From: Gymnopilus junonius
Taxonomy: Eukaryota; Basidiomycota; Agaricomycetes; Agaricales; Galerinaceae
Length of the DNA: 64,000 bases
Reading direction: 5' to 3'
NCBI GenBank assembly: GCA_015501075.1
Contig: JADNYJ010000059.1
Span: 62,001-126,000 of the forward strand
Part shown: positions 50,201-61,734 of the stretch, one piece after another
How the letters are laid out: the number at the start of each line of letters is the position of its first letter
Numbering within the stretch: position 1 is the stretch's first letter
Position numbers and translations under genes: made by a program
The notes under the pieces: generated by a model
Told to the model about the DNA's origin: nothing
Database searches by the model: none
The model's input: the letters and a program-made list of their open reading frames with translations, nothing else

Positions 50201-51374
50201 TCGGACCAGAGCATCAAGGCTACCATGAATCGCTCGAGATCCTCACCAGATCCATGGTACAGCTCATCTTGTAAGAGCTTCTCGTATTCGTTATTCCATG
50301 CATCAGCAGTGAAACTTTCAGAATAGATCCTCTCTTCTGGGTCAGTTTCCGAGGGTGTCCAATAAGCTTTGAAAGGAAAGGTGTGAAATGTCTTTGCTAC
50401 TGGTTCCGAGTAAGCAGATCGAATAACCTCGACTAACTTGCGATGATGGACGTCTACTTTGAATTTGGGTGCTTCGGCCTCAGAGATAAAGCAGAAGCCA
50501 TCGCATGGAACTGAAAGCTCAACAGAGCTTTTGATCCAGCGGTCGTCAAAGGCGAATGGCGAAGGCACAGAGTCGAGTTCGTGATAATCGTCCATCCGTT
50601 TGTTTTCCTTCGTAGCATCAAAGCCCTCCAGTTCGTTTGGCAAGAAGTCAGGAGCAAGAATGACGTCTCTAACAAGCGAATTAAGTTCTGAGATGGATTT
50701 AGTATTAGATGACCGGTAGAACCAGGTCATCAGACGGTAAACGGATGCGTTTTTGAAAGGCGCAAAGAATTCAGCGGCGCATGAGTTATGGTAGACTTGA
50801 GATCATGTAGAATCAAGCTGAAAGACATGTGAGAAGCCTTGAAAGAGTCTGATGATGGGTCGAGAGCCAAGTTAGGAGAGTCGGAAACCTCAGAAAGCGA
50901 ATGAAATGGATCAGGAGTGATACTAGGCTTTCCGTTCGCGTACTGACGCACAATCCCAAACGAATCTGGTTCAGTACGGAATATACTAGCATCGGAATTT
51001 ACATAGAAGGACTCTGAGTTGAAGTCTAGCTCGTCAATCTGGGGAATATATGGTGGAGCTGGAGGTAATTCATCCTGGTGATGTTTTGGTAGCATTGGTC
51101 GTTTTGGATTCGTGAGTTTGATGGATGAAGGGGCAGTTCTCTGAGAGCTTAGCCGACGGCGTAGATCATCCTTCATTTTAATAAGAGAAGGGCTTGGAGG
51201 CGTCTTAAGCCTAGCAAGCTGCTCCTCTCTCTTTGTTGTCAGTTTAACCCCACATCTCTTCAACCGCTTTTGTTTTGTGGTGAGATACAGTGCCGGGCAT
51301 TTTCTCTTGTGATTTCCGAACGCAGTATGATTTGTGAGCTTTTTTCTGCAGCCAGGACAGGAGATTTCGGCCAT
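47205..51374 (-). CDS. Plavaka-type transposase
   Basis: This is a large transposase-like protein of the Plavaka group (CACTA-related elements common in basidiomycetes). The N-terminus has a C2H2-like finger (CPGCRKKLTNHTAFGNHKRKC). Then come WFYRSSNTKSISELN, RYHGSGEDL-like segments, the HPCPRCLVLKSKIPMLGSK block (typical PCPRCLV signature), VNLRGTYVRS, and the C-terminal HPYWYGRILGIFHAQIRHMG and the FVDRDMMMRFRGGG motif. The tail is strongly acidic. Frame is lost at 50794-50798 and at 47990-48001 (a CTCTCTCC run that could equally be an extra CT). Terminal inverted repeats were not found on either side, so the boundaries of a mobile unit are unknown. It sits inside the tailoring-enzyme stretch. 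Confidence 0.78.
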
Positions 51375-51713
51375 AGCAGGACAGAATTACGCGGAAAAGA
51401 AAGAACAAGCAAGTGGGATGAGATTAAAGATTACGACATCGATAAGAAAAAAATAACAAACGCCGTCACATGACCGTGTTTGAGCAATGTTAAAATTCTA
51501 AGGGCCGTGTTGCTCATCAAGTTCACAGCAGGAATGAAAATGATTGAAAATTTATTTAGAATACAGCTTAATTTCTTCAATCTTAAGTGGTGTGGATGGA
51601 AAGACTTGATGAACGATACAAAGACACTGTGAATCTATTTTTGGATCAGCACAGTCCAAATTCGGAACGCGAGTAGAATTTGACCAACTCACTCTTTCGC
51701 TCTCACCACCATC

Positions 51714-53979
51714 ATGCCCGACAGCGATAATCCGTCAAAAGATAACCTCGACGCCATTGTGCAATCCGTCAGAGTTGGAGGGTGGTGAGCACTATACATT
51801 CTAGCTCAGTAAATGTGGGATGCTAACCAGCAAGTGCAGTAATACTCAACTCAAGCCGTATATCTCGAAATCACGTATCATCTCACAGACCATTCACCCT
51901 TTCATGAATCTCCATCGCGCCTTCTATGCTGGTGTACCTGAAGCCGCACCCGAAGACAAAGAGAATGAGGATGAGGATACAGAGGATGAGGAAGAAGTGG
52001 AGGGTGATGACACGCGACCAGACAAGGAAGAACAGTACGTCCATTTTTATGAACAACCAGACTACTTCTAACATGCATTTAGATACACTGAGGAGGAACA
52101 TTACGTCTTCCGTGCCATAATAAAGCTCGAGCGAAGGTTTAATCTCGTTGTCGACGCTTGTTCCACCGACACCGACGCTTTCCTTGGATTAATCAAGCTA
52201 GGAAGTCGATATATGCGGGTGTTATATCTGTTTACTGACCATCTTTTAGATTTCAGAGGCCTCTAACGCCTCTCATGGAGATGATACCGCCAAGCTCAAG
52301 GGCGCTATCCTTGACCTCATATATGAAAACCCCAAATCCGGCTCTAGGTTTGCCATGGACTATGATATTGACCGACTCTTAGCTAGCGACCCCAAGGAAA
52401 CTCGAGGTCATTACCACTTGGACACTGCCGAACATCTCTGCCCTTTACGTCTGAAGGACCAGCTCGAAGCAGATCCTGTGTAAAATATATGCGCGTCTTT
52501 TTCACTTGCTCGCTCACCCATCTGCACAGAGATTTCACAAATCAAATATTTGATGGAAAACTCGTAATTACAGACAATGACTTTCCATCTTTTATGTATG
52601 AAAGTGGGACTCAGTATGATCCCGACGACGAAACCAGCGGCCTCTTTCGAGGTTTCCTACTTGTCAGAGTGAGTTTATCATAGGTCGATCTATTCCTCTT
52701 TTTGATGGCACTATCAGGTCTTCCGGCATATCTTCACAGGCCCCTCCTCAGCGCTTGAGGCCAGTCGCGACGCAAACAAGACAAAAGCCAAGGTTTTTCG
52801 TATCAAAAAAGTGACTGGTCGCATGATTGCGTATGCAGCTGTACAGGTATGATTTCAAACTAACGTCGTGTCGTTGTTAAGCTTTGCTTTTCAGACTTAT
52901 CTCGCTTTGTCATCCGCCAAGAAGTGGACAAACTTTATTGATTGCTTTGGGCTCGATGTTTTTTATGACAATGTTGTTTCAATGTTCGAAGAAAATGAAG
53001 AAACTCAGTTCATACAAGATACTTTGGACTGGTGGCAGTCGTAAGTAATCTCCCCACCTTCCTTTCGTTGTACTCCTTGTGGCTTTTAAGTCAGGTTCCG
53101 GGCCTTCGTTCTATGAAGAAGAAAACGAAGGCGAGCAAAATTCGGCCCGAACAAACGCACGAAGGTCCGAACCCCGCTGAATGACTTAAAGCTCAGCTTG
53201 AGAACAAGAAGCGCCGTTGTCTCGAAGAACGCCAACACGAGGAAGAACGCCAACGGAGAGAGGAGCAACGCCAAATTGGGGAGCAACGACGACTTGAAGA
53301 GCAGTACCAAGCAGAGCACGAGGTAAACACAACTCCACGGCAGGTACGCCAGGTCGCGGCTTCAGGCCGTCAGGATCGAGGCCCCCAGGATTTGACGACG
53401 ACGACTCCATCTCCTGCACAAGCCAAGGTTGTTCTTCGATTCAACGGGCACGACGACAGCGATGACACTAGCGATCAGGAAGTTGATCGAATTTCAACAG
53501 CTACTCACCGATCACAGGTAGTCAGATACGACCGGGATGTTGACGATGACAACAGCGACAATGAGACCCTGGATAATCAAGTTACGATTTTGGAGAAGAA
53601 CCTCAAGAAGAACAAGCGTCCACGCTCAGAGAAGACACATGGCGAGAGCTACAGCCAAAAGGAGGTAGTGTTCTCCTTAACGTACCCTGATCCTTCTCGC
53701 TCATTATACCATCAGAGACAGACCTTGAAAGCAGTGGAGAACAGACTAGTCCAGAGTCATCCCATCGCAGATGGAAGTCCGGATAAGAGGAGCGCCAATG
53801 CAACACCTACACCTCAACGAACGGAACGTGCTACCAGAGCCTCGGTCACGAAGCGCGTAAGTTATCTTCCTAGTACATAAGTTCATTCTAATGCTTTTTC
53901 AAAGTCTTTGGACGTCAATAAACTACCCCTGAAGAAGAAAGCCAAAGTTACGAAGACCAAGAAGAATCCCAAGCCGTGA
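51714..53979 (+). CDS. DUF6698 protein
   Basis: This is a fungal protein of unknown function with a DUF6698 domain. It begins MPDSDNPSKDNLDAIVQ. An acidic loop (EDEDTEDEEEVEGDD) follows, then the domain core with FMYESGTQYDPDDETSGLFRG, RGFLLVRVFRHIFTGPSSA and IAYAAVQTYLALSSAKKW. A basic, coiled-coil-like tail (many EER, EEQRQ) and a low-complexity acidic end lead to a basic stretch KKKAKVTKTKKNPKP. An in-frame TGA at 53182-53184 lies before the tail; the splice at about 53095 is uncertain, so the true protein may end there or continue through a missed splice or frame correction. Start codons of this gene and the transposase lie 339 bases apart in divergent orientation. Whether DUF6698 has a role in transposition is unknown. 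Confidence 0.72.
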
Positions 53980-54205
53980 GCTTTGCGCATTGCCGCCTGT
54001 ATTTCTAGTTCGGGTGTATGTAAATTGCTTCATCAATGATATTATTGCGCAATCTATAGTGTGTGTGATGTGGGTATCTGAATTGTCGAGATGATTAGTC
54101 TAGGTTATCTGGCAGGAATGAGAAATAGATCATATTACATGACTCTATATGGGCACGGTGATAAGATGTACATAGCAAGACATTGTTATTTATTGGCGTC
54201 ACTTC

Positions 54206-54409
54206 ATTACATTCCGGTACATCGAACGACCGCTTACATTCCTATTTACCGAACGACTGCAATAACTCACGATACATTCCCATGCATTATCAGGTATCGG
54301 GAAACTGATTCTGTGCTGACTGCGGTGCTGCTATTTCTATGTACCTCAATGTAAGCCGTCGTTCGATGTACTGCTATCCAGACATCGCAACCACAGCATG
54401 GAATGTAAT
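54206..54409. repeat. 204-bp imperfect inverted repeat
   Basis: ATTACATTCC at 54206-54215 is matched in inverse at 54400-54409. Nested within it, TACATCGAACGACCGCTTAC and four more bases (54218-54241) face an inverse copy with one mismatch at about 54348-54371. The element has no frame. It could be a small foldback element, a hairpin or chance. No target duplication was confirmed. Confidence 0.5.
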
Positions 54410-55477
54410 TCATATATGGGCACGCAAGGCTATATACCTGTCGGTCACTTTTTCTGATGTACGACAACAAAGTCATATGATGATTTAAGAAGCGAAGGAT
54501 CTGTCAGAAGTCTCGAATGTGAGGGATGAACAAGGAGACTCAAAAAAATCGAAGTAAGGATATGTTTCATGGAGTTAATGGTTAGGAATGGCAGGCGAAC
54601 AACATCGCTAAAAAGTCCTCGATCTTGAACACATACTACCTCCCTACCGGCAAAGAAAGAGTAATGATCATCACGCACCAAACTCATTGATGATTCTATA
54701 CACCAATGGCTGATCGATCATCTGTGGATGAGGGGTGTATTGAGCGTAAATAGAATGATGCGCCGGACAACTGCGAATTGCTTGTGTAGAGCTAGAACTA
54801 GTATGGAGAAGTGAGAAATTTTTTCTATACTTGACATGTCATTCACATCGGAGGCATTCTGCTTCCATTTCTGCAGGTTTATCCTTAGTTATTCGGAGTA
54901 TTGAAGGTTGTGATGTCCACTCTACATATCTAATAATTCTCACACATCAGGCGGTAAGTAGGTAAACACCTCGCTACGGGAATGCGTGAGTTTAGGTCCG
55001 AAGATGGAGGAACGGTAGATAGCTGGATATTAGTGTGGTCACTCCATTTTTATCAGTTCCCTATATTCACTATACGTCATGACCTGAATCTGTCAATCAG
55101 AAATTGATACTTATGAGTGTTCAATGATTTCACAAATCCTTATAAACGGCACACACCATTTCGATCCATCGAACATACTCACGTCAACAGATGTAAGGGA
55201 GCTATCCCCTGCAAATGTATATTAAGATTTTTAATGTCTGTCCCAGGAGTCCCTTCTATCTTTAGACCCCATGATCATGAGGGCCTGCTCCTGGTCCGCT
55301 CCAAGGCTACCGGATTGACGTATCGCTGAAAGTTGAAACTCAGTCTATCTTTTACTGAGATGAGCCACTAACTCATCATTTGCATGAGAGCAAACATAAG
55401 TTCTCAATACTTATAATTATACACCTGCGGCACTTCTTGAAGTAAAATTTGAGTCTCATACATATCCTGTCCTGTAT
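54410..55477. other. intergenic, no clear gene
   Basis: AT-rich spacer. An 80-codon frame at 54445-54687 (minus) is unrecognisable. The right end is the 3' flank of the O-methyltransferase gene. Confidence 0.35.
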
Positions 55478-57427
55478 CTATGTAATTACTGATTGGATAG
55501 AAGGCACTCCTACAATCTTATGAAGCATAGCATGGCCTTCGGGCATACGAAAGACCTGCTTCAATTCCCACCCCGATTTCTGGAACAGCTCTGCGTATTG
55601 CTCAATGGTACGCTCGACACCGTTAAGCATGATCGCCATCTGTGTCTTTCTTAGTAAGATTTTGAAAGTAAACGTGGGCCTTACTTACCTGGAGATCGAT
55701 TAAATAATTGAAAATTCTAGCATGGCCCATGTTAGATAAAAGAGGGCTTGGAGGTGTCTGTCCAACGGCACCCGGAATGTCCTTCACGGTTATTCTATCC
55801 ACTGGACAAGCATAATCCATAATGCATTCATTTATTATAAGTTCTGTGTTAGGATTAGCAGAATCCCTTAAGTTCTTGAGAATCCGGATACACGTTTCAT
55901 CTGGCCAGTCATGAAGAATAAGACGCAAGAAAAAGACACGGGCATTAGTGACTGGCTGGCGCTGTAAGAAATCATGGACTAATATAGTCAGTCGATTGTT
56001 TTCTGGAGGAAAATCGGATCAACTACCTTGGAAAGTAACTCGGCCGCTACTCATTCCTTCTGGGAATTGAGTTTCAAAGTACTGCGACATATGGTTCAGT
56101 ACAGACAAAATATACATTCTTAGAGATTACCTTTATTCCATTTCCAACAACATCCCTGGTGTCCTGCACGATTAATTTCAGACTGGGAAACTCCTTAGCT
56201 ATCTTCATTGATTCCGTGCCAATACCACCCCCTACATCGACGATGACACTCCCAAGGGAAAGCGAACTCCAAGGATAACCTGAAATGGCATTTAATTAGT
56301 GGGTGGTCATCCAGTGGGAAGGCCCAAATAACCCATCAGAATTCCATTAGGAGGCAACATCTTGTTGCCGCCGTCAATGGCAATACCAAATCGTCTGAGT
56401 CTTTGTTCGTTTCCGGCCTGGCCTAACCAAGGAAAGAGAGGAAGGTTTGTCTTATAAGCTAGATTGAAAGCAGTGTGGAAAGGATCCGCTTTCTTTGAAA
56501 ATTCAGGATCGGTAAGGGCCTCATAGAGATACGCTGATGATTTCACTGATTCATCAGTGCTGAAAACTCATCAGGGGCCTTATGAACATGAACAAGCATC
56601 TGAATACAACTTACAAGCGAGATATTCCTGCTGCGATACCATTTGTGCCTATAAATTTCATATCGGGTCTGGGACAATCACAGGTCAATCCGTGAGTTAT
56701 CAGAACTACGAAAGTACACGTACTGAGAGACAAGCCCATCAAAGCTTTTCCCAGTATCTATTGCAGACGATATGCGGTTGTTGGAAAAAGTATCCGGAGC
56801 AATTTCTGTAGATTGAAAGTCAGTCTCAAGCAATGCTGAAAGAGAGGTATCCACCGTTGAAAATATGCTCCGAAGCAAGAAGTCTCAATATTCTTCCTGC
56901 AAAATGTACTGTCAATGAAATTGTTGAATATTTAATGCAGCAGCCTTACCGAGCTTTCCAGAATCTATTCCATTCTTCGCTGAGATTTGCCTAACGTGAA
57001 GACCCTTCAGTAGGTGATGAGTCCAAGTGCGAGGGAAAAGAAAGCAAGGTTTCTCACCTGGGATCCTGCTTCTCTAAGAATTTCAACAACGTTGCTGTCT
57101 ACGGCCACACGAAGAGCGGAAGAAACATGAACCTATACTCAGATCAGAACTACATATTTATTCATTGAGCAACTGAGCTTACCTGAATCGCGGTGGTCAT
57201 TAATGTGACGGGAGCAGGTCGCACAATGGCGATCAGTTGTGCAGCTGCGCTAACAATGTGGGATACAGCCTGTGATACTTCAGGATGCATTCTAGGGCCT
57301 TCACTTTCCTGAGTGAAGGGATCGTTAAGGGAAGGGAGCTTCACGCCATGTTTGACACAAAAGCTGTCCATTTTTGCGACTGAGTCAGAGATGAGCTTAC
57401 GAGTGCAGTTAATGTTGGATCCGCCAT
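55478..57427 (-). CDS. SAM-dependent O-methyltransferase
   Basis: This class I methyltransferase of plant-caffeate type transfers a methyl group to a hydroxyl of a small aromatic. Order of parts: short N-terminus, dimerisation helices (VSHIVSAAAQLIA), the winged-helix part (QISAKNGIDSGKLGRILRLL), the SAM-binding glycine motif VIVDVGGGIGTESMKIAKEFP, VQDTRDVVGNGI, the acidic motif HDFL, then the catalytic His in LILHDWPDE, and GVERTIEQYAELFQKSGWE. About nine introns are present. At 57398-57404 one base is missing just after the ATG codon region; without it the only open start is the Met at 57371. Its neighbours in the same orientation (SDR) and divergently (UbiA prenyltransferase, P450) suggest methylation of a prenylated phenol. 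Confidence 0.87.
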
Positions 57428-58058
57428 GGATTACGGAAGAATTGAAAGATGGAAGGAAGTTTACTATGAATGATCAGCCAATCTTAAACTGAAGAGGAAC
57501 GAAGGCGTAGGAAAATCATGTGACGGTGATACAGACTTCACCCGGTTCAGTTCCCAGTTCATCTAGGGCCTACATGAATACGCCAAGTGAATAAGGTGCT
57601 ATTTTAAATTAAATCCATTAAGTATCAGTTCTGGTGACAATCTGCCAAATGAAAATGAGGTCGGCAGTTACGCAGAAGAGTGCAGAAGCACATGGAGCAT
57701 CTACGATCTGCACCTCTAATTTTATCCAATATCTTTTCAGCACCCCTGATTGTTGAACTGGTGCGCAAGATGCAGAAGATGATCACCTTGTCCAATGTCA
57801 AGTGTCAAGTCACTTGAAGCCCACTTACACGAGGTCTATGACCGAAGAATGGCACTAGTATTAGGCTTATACAGATTACTTCAGTCCGCCCACAATTTCC
57901 TCTTGAACTAATTTGCACTGTATTACCATGGGCCCCAGGTGATGATGACAGCCCTTTTGAAGTTTGAATGGATATTTGAACTAATTTCAATAAGTTTCCA
58001 ATCTCAGAGGTAAAACTACAAATATTAATATGCTCCATCTCAACATCACATATCGAAG
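57428..58058. other. spacer between methyltransferase and SDR
   Basis: This is the promoter flank of the methyltransferase and the 3' flank of the SDR. A 77-codon frame at 57805-58038 has no recognised similarity. Confidence 0.4.
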
Positions 58059-59277
58059 TTAGTCAAACCAAACACCGCCGTCGATGGTCAAGCTTTGTCC
58101 TGCAAAAAGTCAAAATCATTTTACTTTAATGGTGTAGCCAACGTACCGGTGATATAAGAAGCTTCCTTTGAAACGAGGAATGAAACAGCAGAAGCAACAT
58201 CATCAGTAGAACCAGTCCTCTTCATAGCAATTTGCGCTTTAGCCTGCGGAGTCCATAATACTTAGTAGAACCTCTTCAGAATATAACCGGTCCTTACCCT
58301 TTCAATAAAGGCATTGTCACCTGTACCGGTCATTTCACCTATCCTATGATCCATACTGGATACTACGATAAGATATTATCAGTACCGCAGAAATTATAAG
58401 TTAATTAATGTGCTTACACATAGGGCTTTCGATAAACCCGGGTGAATAGGCATTGACAGTAATATTGTATGGCGCCCATTCAGCCGCTGAAAATGGTACG
58501 TGAGTAAGCAATTCAACAAAGAATAACTGACGGGTACCTGCGCATTGAGTGAGGCCGCGTATAGCGAACTTACTCGATCCGTAAGTACTACAGAACGCTG
58601 CACCTATATGAGTGGCAGATGATGTGAATTTACTGCCTCTGGAGATAGGACTAAGGCATTACTTTTCTTGCCTGTCAGGGAGCAAGCTCCTAAAAACACC
58701 AGTGAGTTATGACGGATTAAGAGAAAGAATTCCATCAAATACCTATAATTCTTCCCCCTTTCTTCGGGTCTTTTATCATTTCTTTCGCAGCCGCCTTGTA
58801 GCATAAGAGAGTACCCTTGACATTGATAGAGAATACATGTTCCCATTCCTCCACGGTCGCTAGAAAAAATCTTGAGAAAATACGCATGGGCAGGCTGGCT
58901 TTACCCACTATCTAAAATAGAATTCAAGACTGCTACGCCTGCGTTAGCTACCATCTGTTCAACAGCCGTTAGTACGAAAAGGGCAGGCAAAATCCATCAA
59001 AGTATAAGCTTACCACGTCAAGGTGACCAAACATAAAGACCGCCCTCTGGACGAGGCTATCGACGTCGGTCTCTTGAGAAACGTCCGCAAAGAAACCGAT
59101 GGCTGCGCCTCCGCTAGTTTTAATTGTAGATACGACCTCGTCGATTTGCGTTGATTGGGCCGCCAAATCGCTCACAACGACATTGTAGCCATCTCTAGCA
59201 AGTCGGATTGCGATAGCTCGCCCAATGCCCTGGGCAGCACCTGTGACAATTGCGCATCTAGTAGAAGTGGAGGCCAT
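58059..59277 (-). CDS. short-chain dehydrogenase/reductase
   Basis: This is a classical SDR of about 270 residues close to acetoin/diacetyl-reductase and glucose-dehydrogenase-like enzymes. TGAAQGIGRAIAIRL binds the cofactor and VVVSDL (an Asp) suggests NAD preference. VANAG follows, the catalytic Ser is in IIGACSLTG and the Tyr/Lys pair in YGSSKFAIRGL. The N-terminus MASTSTRCAIV lies directly before the cofactor motif, so there is no targeting peptide. All seven introns join in frame. The C-terminus reads TGQSLTIDGGVWFD, the conserved end of the family. It is probably a tailoring enzyme of the UbiA cluster, with which it shares a divergent promoter region. Confidence 0.9.
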
Positions 59278-60056
59278 CTTTCAGGGACTATGTTACTTTC
59301 ACCCTTCAACTAAAAAAACCTGTCTTAAGGCAATGTTGAATGCCTTACGGTCCGGGTGAGCTTTTGCTGATTGATGTACATAGTTAACGAAGCATCGGTT
59401 GATTTCTAGAAGTCTCTATGGGGGAGAAGTAACGATCTCCTGATTCGAGATGATCGATATGGATATGATGAAAGGCTGAGCTATGATCAAAATGGGTAAG
59501 GAGGAGGCAAGTGTAGGCGACTCAGCTGAAGAGTGGGAAAGACACCTCGTTGGGGATTCGGATGGCTGTGGCTAATCTCGATCATTACAATGAAGGTGTC
59601 CTGGGGTCCTAATTCGAACGCGCCTTCACAGCAGTACTTGTGCCATCTGACGGGGTGACATTGACAGGAAACCGGATGAAAAAGCGCAATCCAAAATTGA
59701 ACTGTGCTTCGGTGGGTTAATTTAAGCTCGGCGATACTGCTGAGAATCTCACGTTCGGTGAACACACAGAGCGCCCGAGCCACGGTTCAAAGCAAAGCTA
59801 TTGTGGGCCAGTTTCTGTAATTGTAACTAAGCGGAGTAAGTGATTTGGCCAATTCACCATATACCGATCAAAGGTTGCTTTTTTCATGATAGATTCAGAT
59901 AACTTGAAATGCATATCAACTTACATTATTTACTCTGCGCGTTCTTGTCTCACTACAGAAAATGACGAAAATAGCCCCTTATAAGTATATAGTTTTGGCA
60001 TGAATCCTACCTACCTAACACCGAGATTATCCTTGCTCCATATACAACTCAGGTTA
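59278..60056. promoter_or_regulatory. divergent promoter region, SDR and UbiA
   Basis: This 779-bp gap separates the divergent SDR and prenyltransferase genes. A frame at 59487-59783 (minus) looks meaningless. A bidirectional promoter that co-regulates the two genes is plausible but not shown. Confidence 0.45.
59980..59989 (+). promoter_or_regulatory. TATA-like element of UbiA gene
   Basis: TATAAGTATA lies 77 bases before the ATG at 60057, at the usual fungal distance. The match is imperfect. Confidence 0.45.
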
Positions 60057-61463
60057 ATGAAATACGGGCTTCTTGTCGATATGGATCCTTACCTGGAGCT
60101 AATACGATGGTCAAAGGTCTGTCCTAGAAGTATCCTGCAATTATATATATATTTACAATAGTTAAACTAGCCCCAAGGAACAATCCTAGTCTTTCTCCCT
60201 CATGGTAATTGCTTCCCCTCATTGAAATTCAATCTGCTGCAACATGGCGTCGTTTATCAACCAGCCTACGGTCTTACAATGGCCGCCTTTGCTCTAAAAA
60301 TGCAAGTGCAAGATTATGTGTCCTGGATTTCTGTTTCCTGTTGTGGTCCTTCCTTGCAAGGAGCATGGCTTGCACTATTAACGATATGTGCGACTATGAA
60401 TATGACTACCAGGTTGGTATGTATGCATTTAAATTTTGCTTCCGAGTTTTGAGATACCGTATTCACTTTGTGCCTGACTGTAGAACGTACCAAAGATCGT
60501 CCACTCGCCAGTGGTCGAATTTCACTTCGCGCTGCTTCAGCCTTCTTGATCGTACAAGTTCTCCTATTTGGAACAGCATTGTGGACTAGTAATAAAAACT
60601 TGTTCGAGGTTCAAATACTCTGATATCTTAGAGGTGCTAACATCGTTCATTTGCAGAGTCTGGTATCGGATCGCATGTATTCCACTGTGCGTCCAACTTC
60701 GTCCTTGATGTCTATATCGTCAAACAGCCTAATTCAATATACCTACAGAATCTTCATGTACCCATTGATGAAAAGAATTACACATTTACCTCAAGCATGG
60801 CTGGGAATTGCTGTAAGGATTTTACACATTTTCTTGTGAGTTAATCTGACTTCGAGTCATTGATAGATAAATTGGGGAAGTATTCTCGCCTGGACGACAG
60901 TATACGGATCTCTCAACTTCAACGTCATTGTACCCTTGCTTGGGGGACTATGGGCGTATGTAATTAGCTGACGATCGCTTTTACTCAACAACTGACTCAT
61001 TTAAATCATAGATGGACAATGTTTTACGGTAAGGGGATAATATCGGAACGACAGACCAAGGTGACTAATGTCTACTTGAGATACCATATATGCTTGTCAA
61101 GATCGGAAAGACGATGCTAAGATCGGCATTGGGTCTTCGGCTCTTGTCTTTGAGGACAAAATGTCACCCATCCTTTCTCTTTTGGCTTCAGCGTTCATTA
61201 TTTTCCTGGCTTCTTCGTTACGGGCCAATGGCCATTCTAGCATAACTATAATCTTTACAGTTGCATTGGCCACATATGAGCTGGGACAGCAGATTAAAAC
61301 GGTGGATCCAGTGAACCCAGAAAGTTATAAAGGCATGTTTAGAGCTTTAAAAGTGCCGGTTTACGCTTTGCTTATGTCTGACCTACCAGGAAATCTTGCT
61401 CGAAACGCTCGCTTCGGGTTCATGCTGTGGTTCGCAATGTTGGTCGAATATCTTCTGATTTGA
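60057..61463 (+). CDS. UbiA-family aromatic prenyltransferase
   Basis: This integral-membrane prenyltransferase of the UbiA/COQ2 superfamily attaches an isoprenoid diphosphate chain to an aromatic acceptor. The first exon encodes MKYGLLVDMDPYLELIRWSK. The first Asp-rich motif is NDMCDYEYD in ACTINDMCDYEYDYQVER, which binds the magnesium-diphosphate. The second motif is YDTIYACQDRKDD. Further family hallmarks are KDRPLASGRIS and YPLMKRITHLPQAWLG. Many hydrophobic helices are seen. At 60321-60330 (TCCTGGATTT) one missing base breaks the frame between the first transmembrane segment and the motif. Around seven introns exist. Unlike mitochondrial COQ2, no long presequence is visible, which supports a role in secondary metabolism, such as prenylating 4-hydroxybenzoate or orsellinate-type acids. 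The substrate itself cannot be read from sequence. Confidence 0.88.
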
Positions 61464-61734
61464 CCATAGTTAAACCCGAGATATAATAGTATATATGGAC
61501 GTGGACTAAACCTGAGATTATATGTATAGGATATAATGATCGAACTGCAGGCATATATATAGACATTTTCTCATGACTACTGGAATCAAATAAGCCCGTC
61601 AGTCCCACTGGAAGGGCGTATATATACCTAAGATGTGATGACAATCAGAAAGACCTCTCGTGACAGGCGGACCCAAGGCCCCTAAAAGAGCATCGGTAGC
61701 TCCATTCCATCGTTGTTCCTCATAAACGACTACT

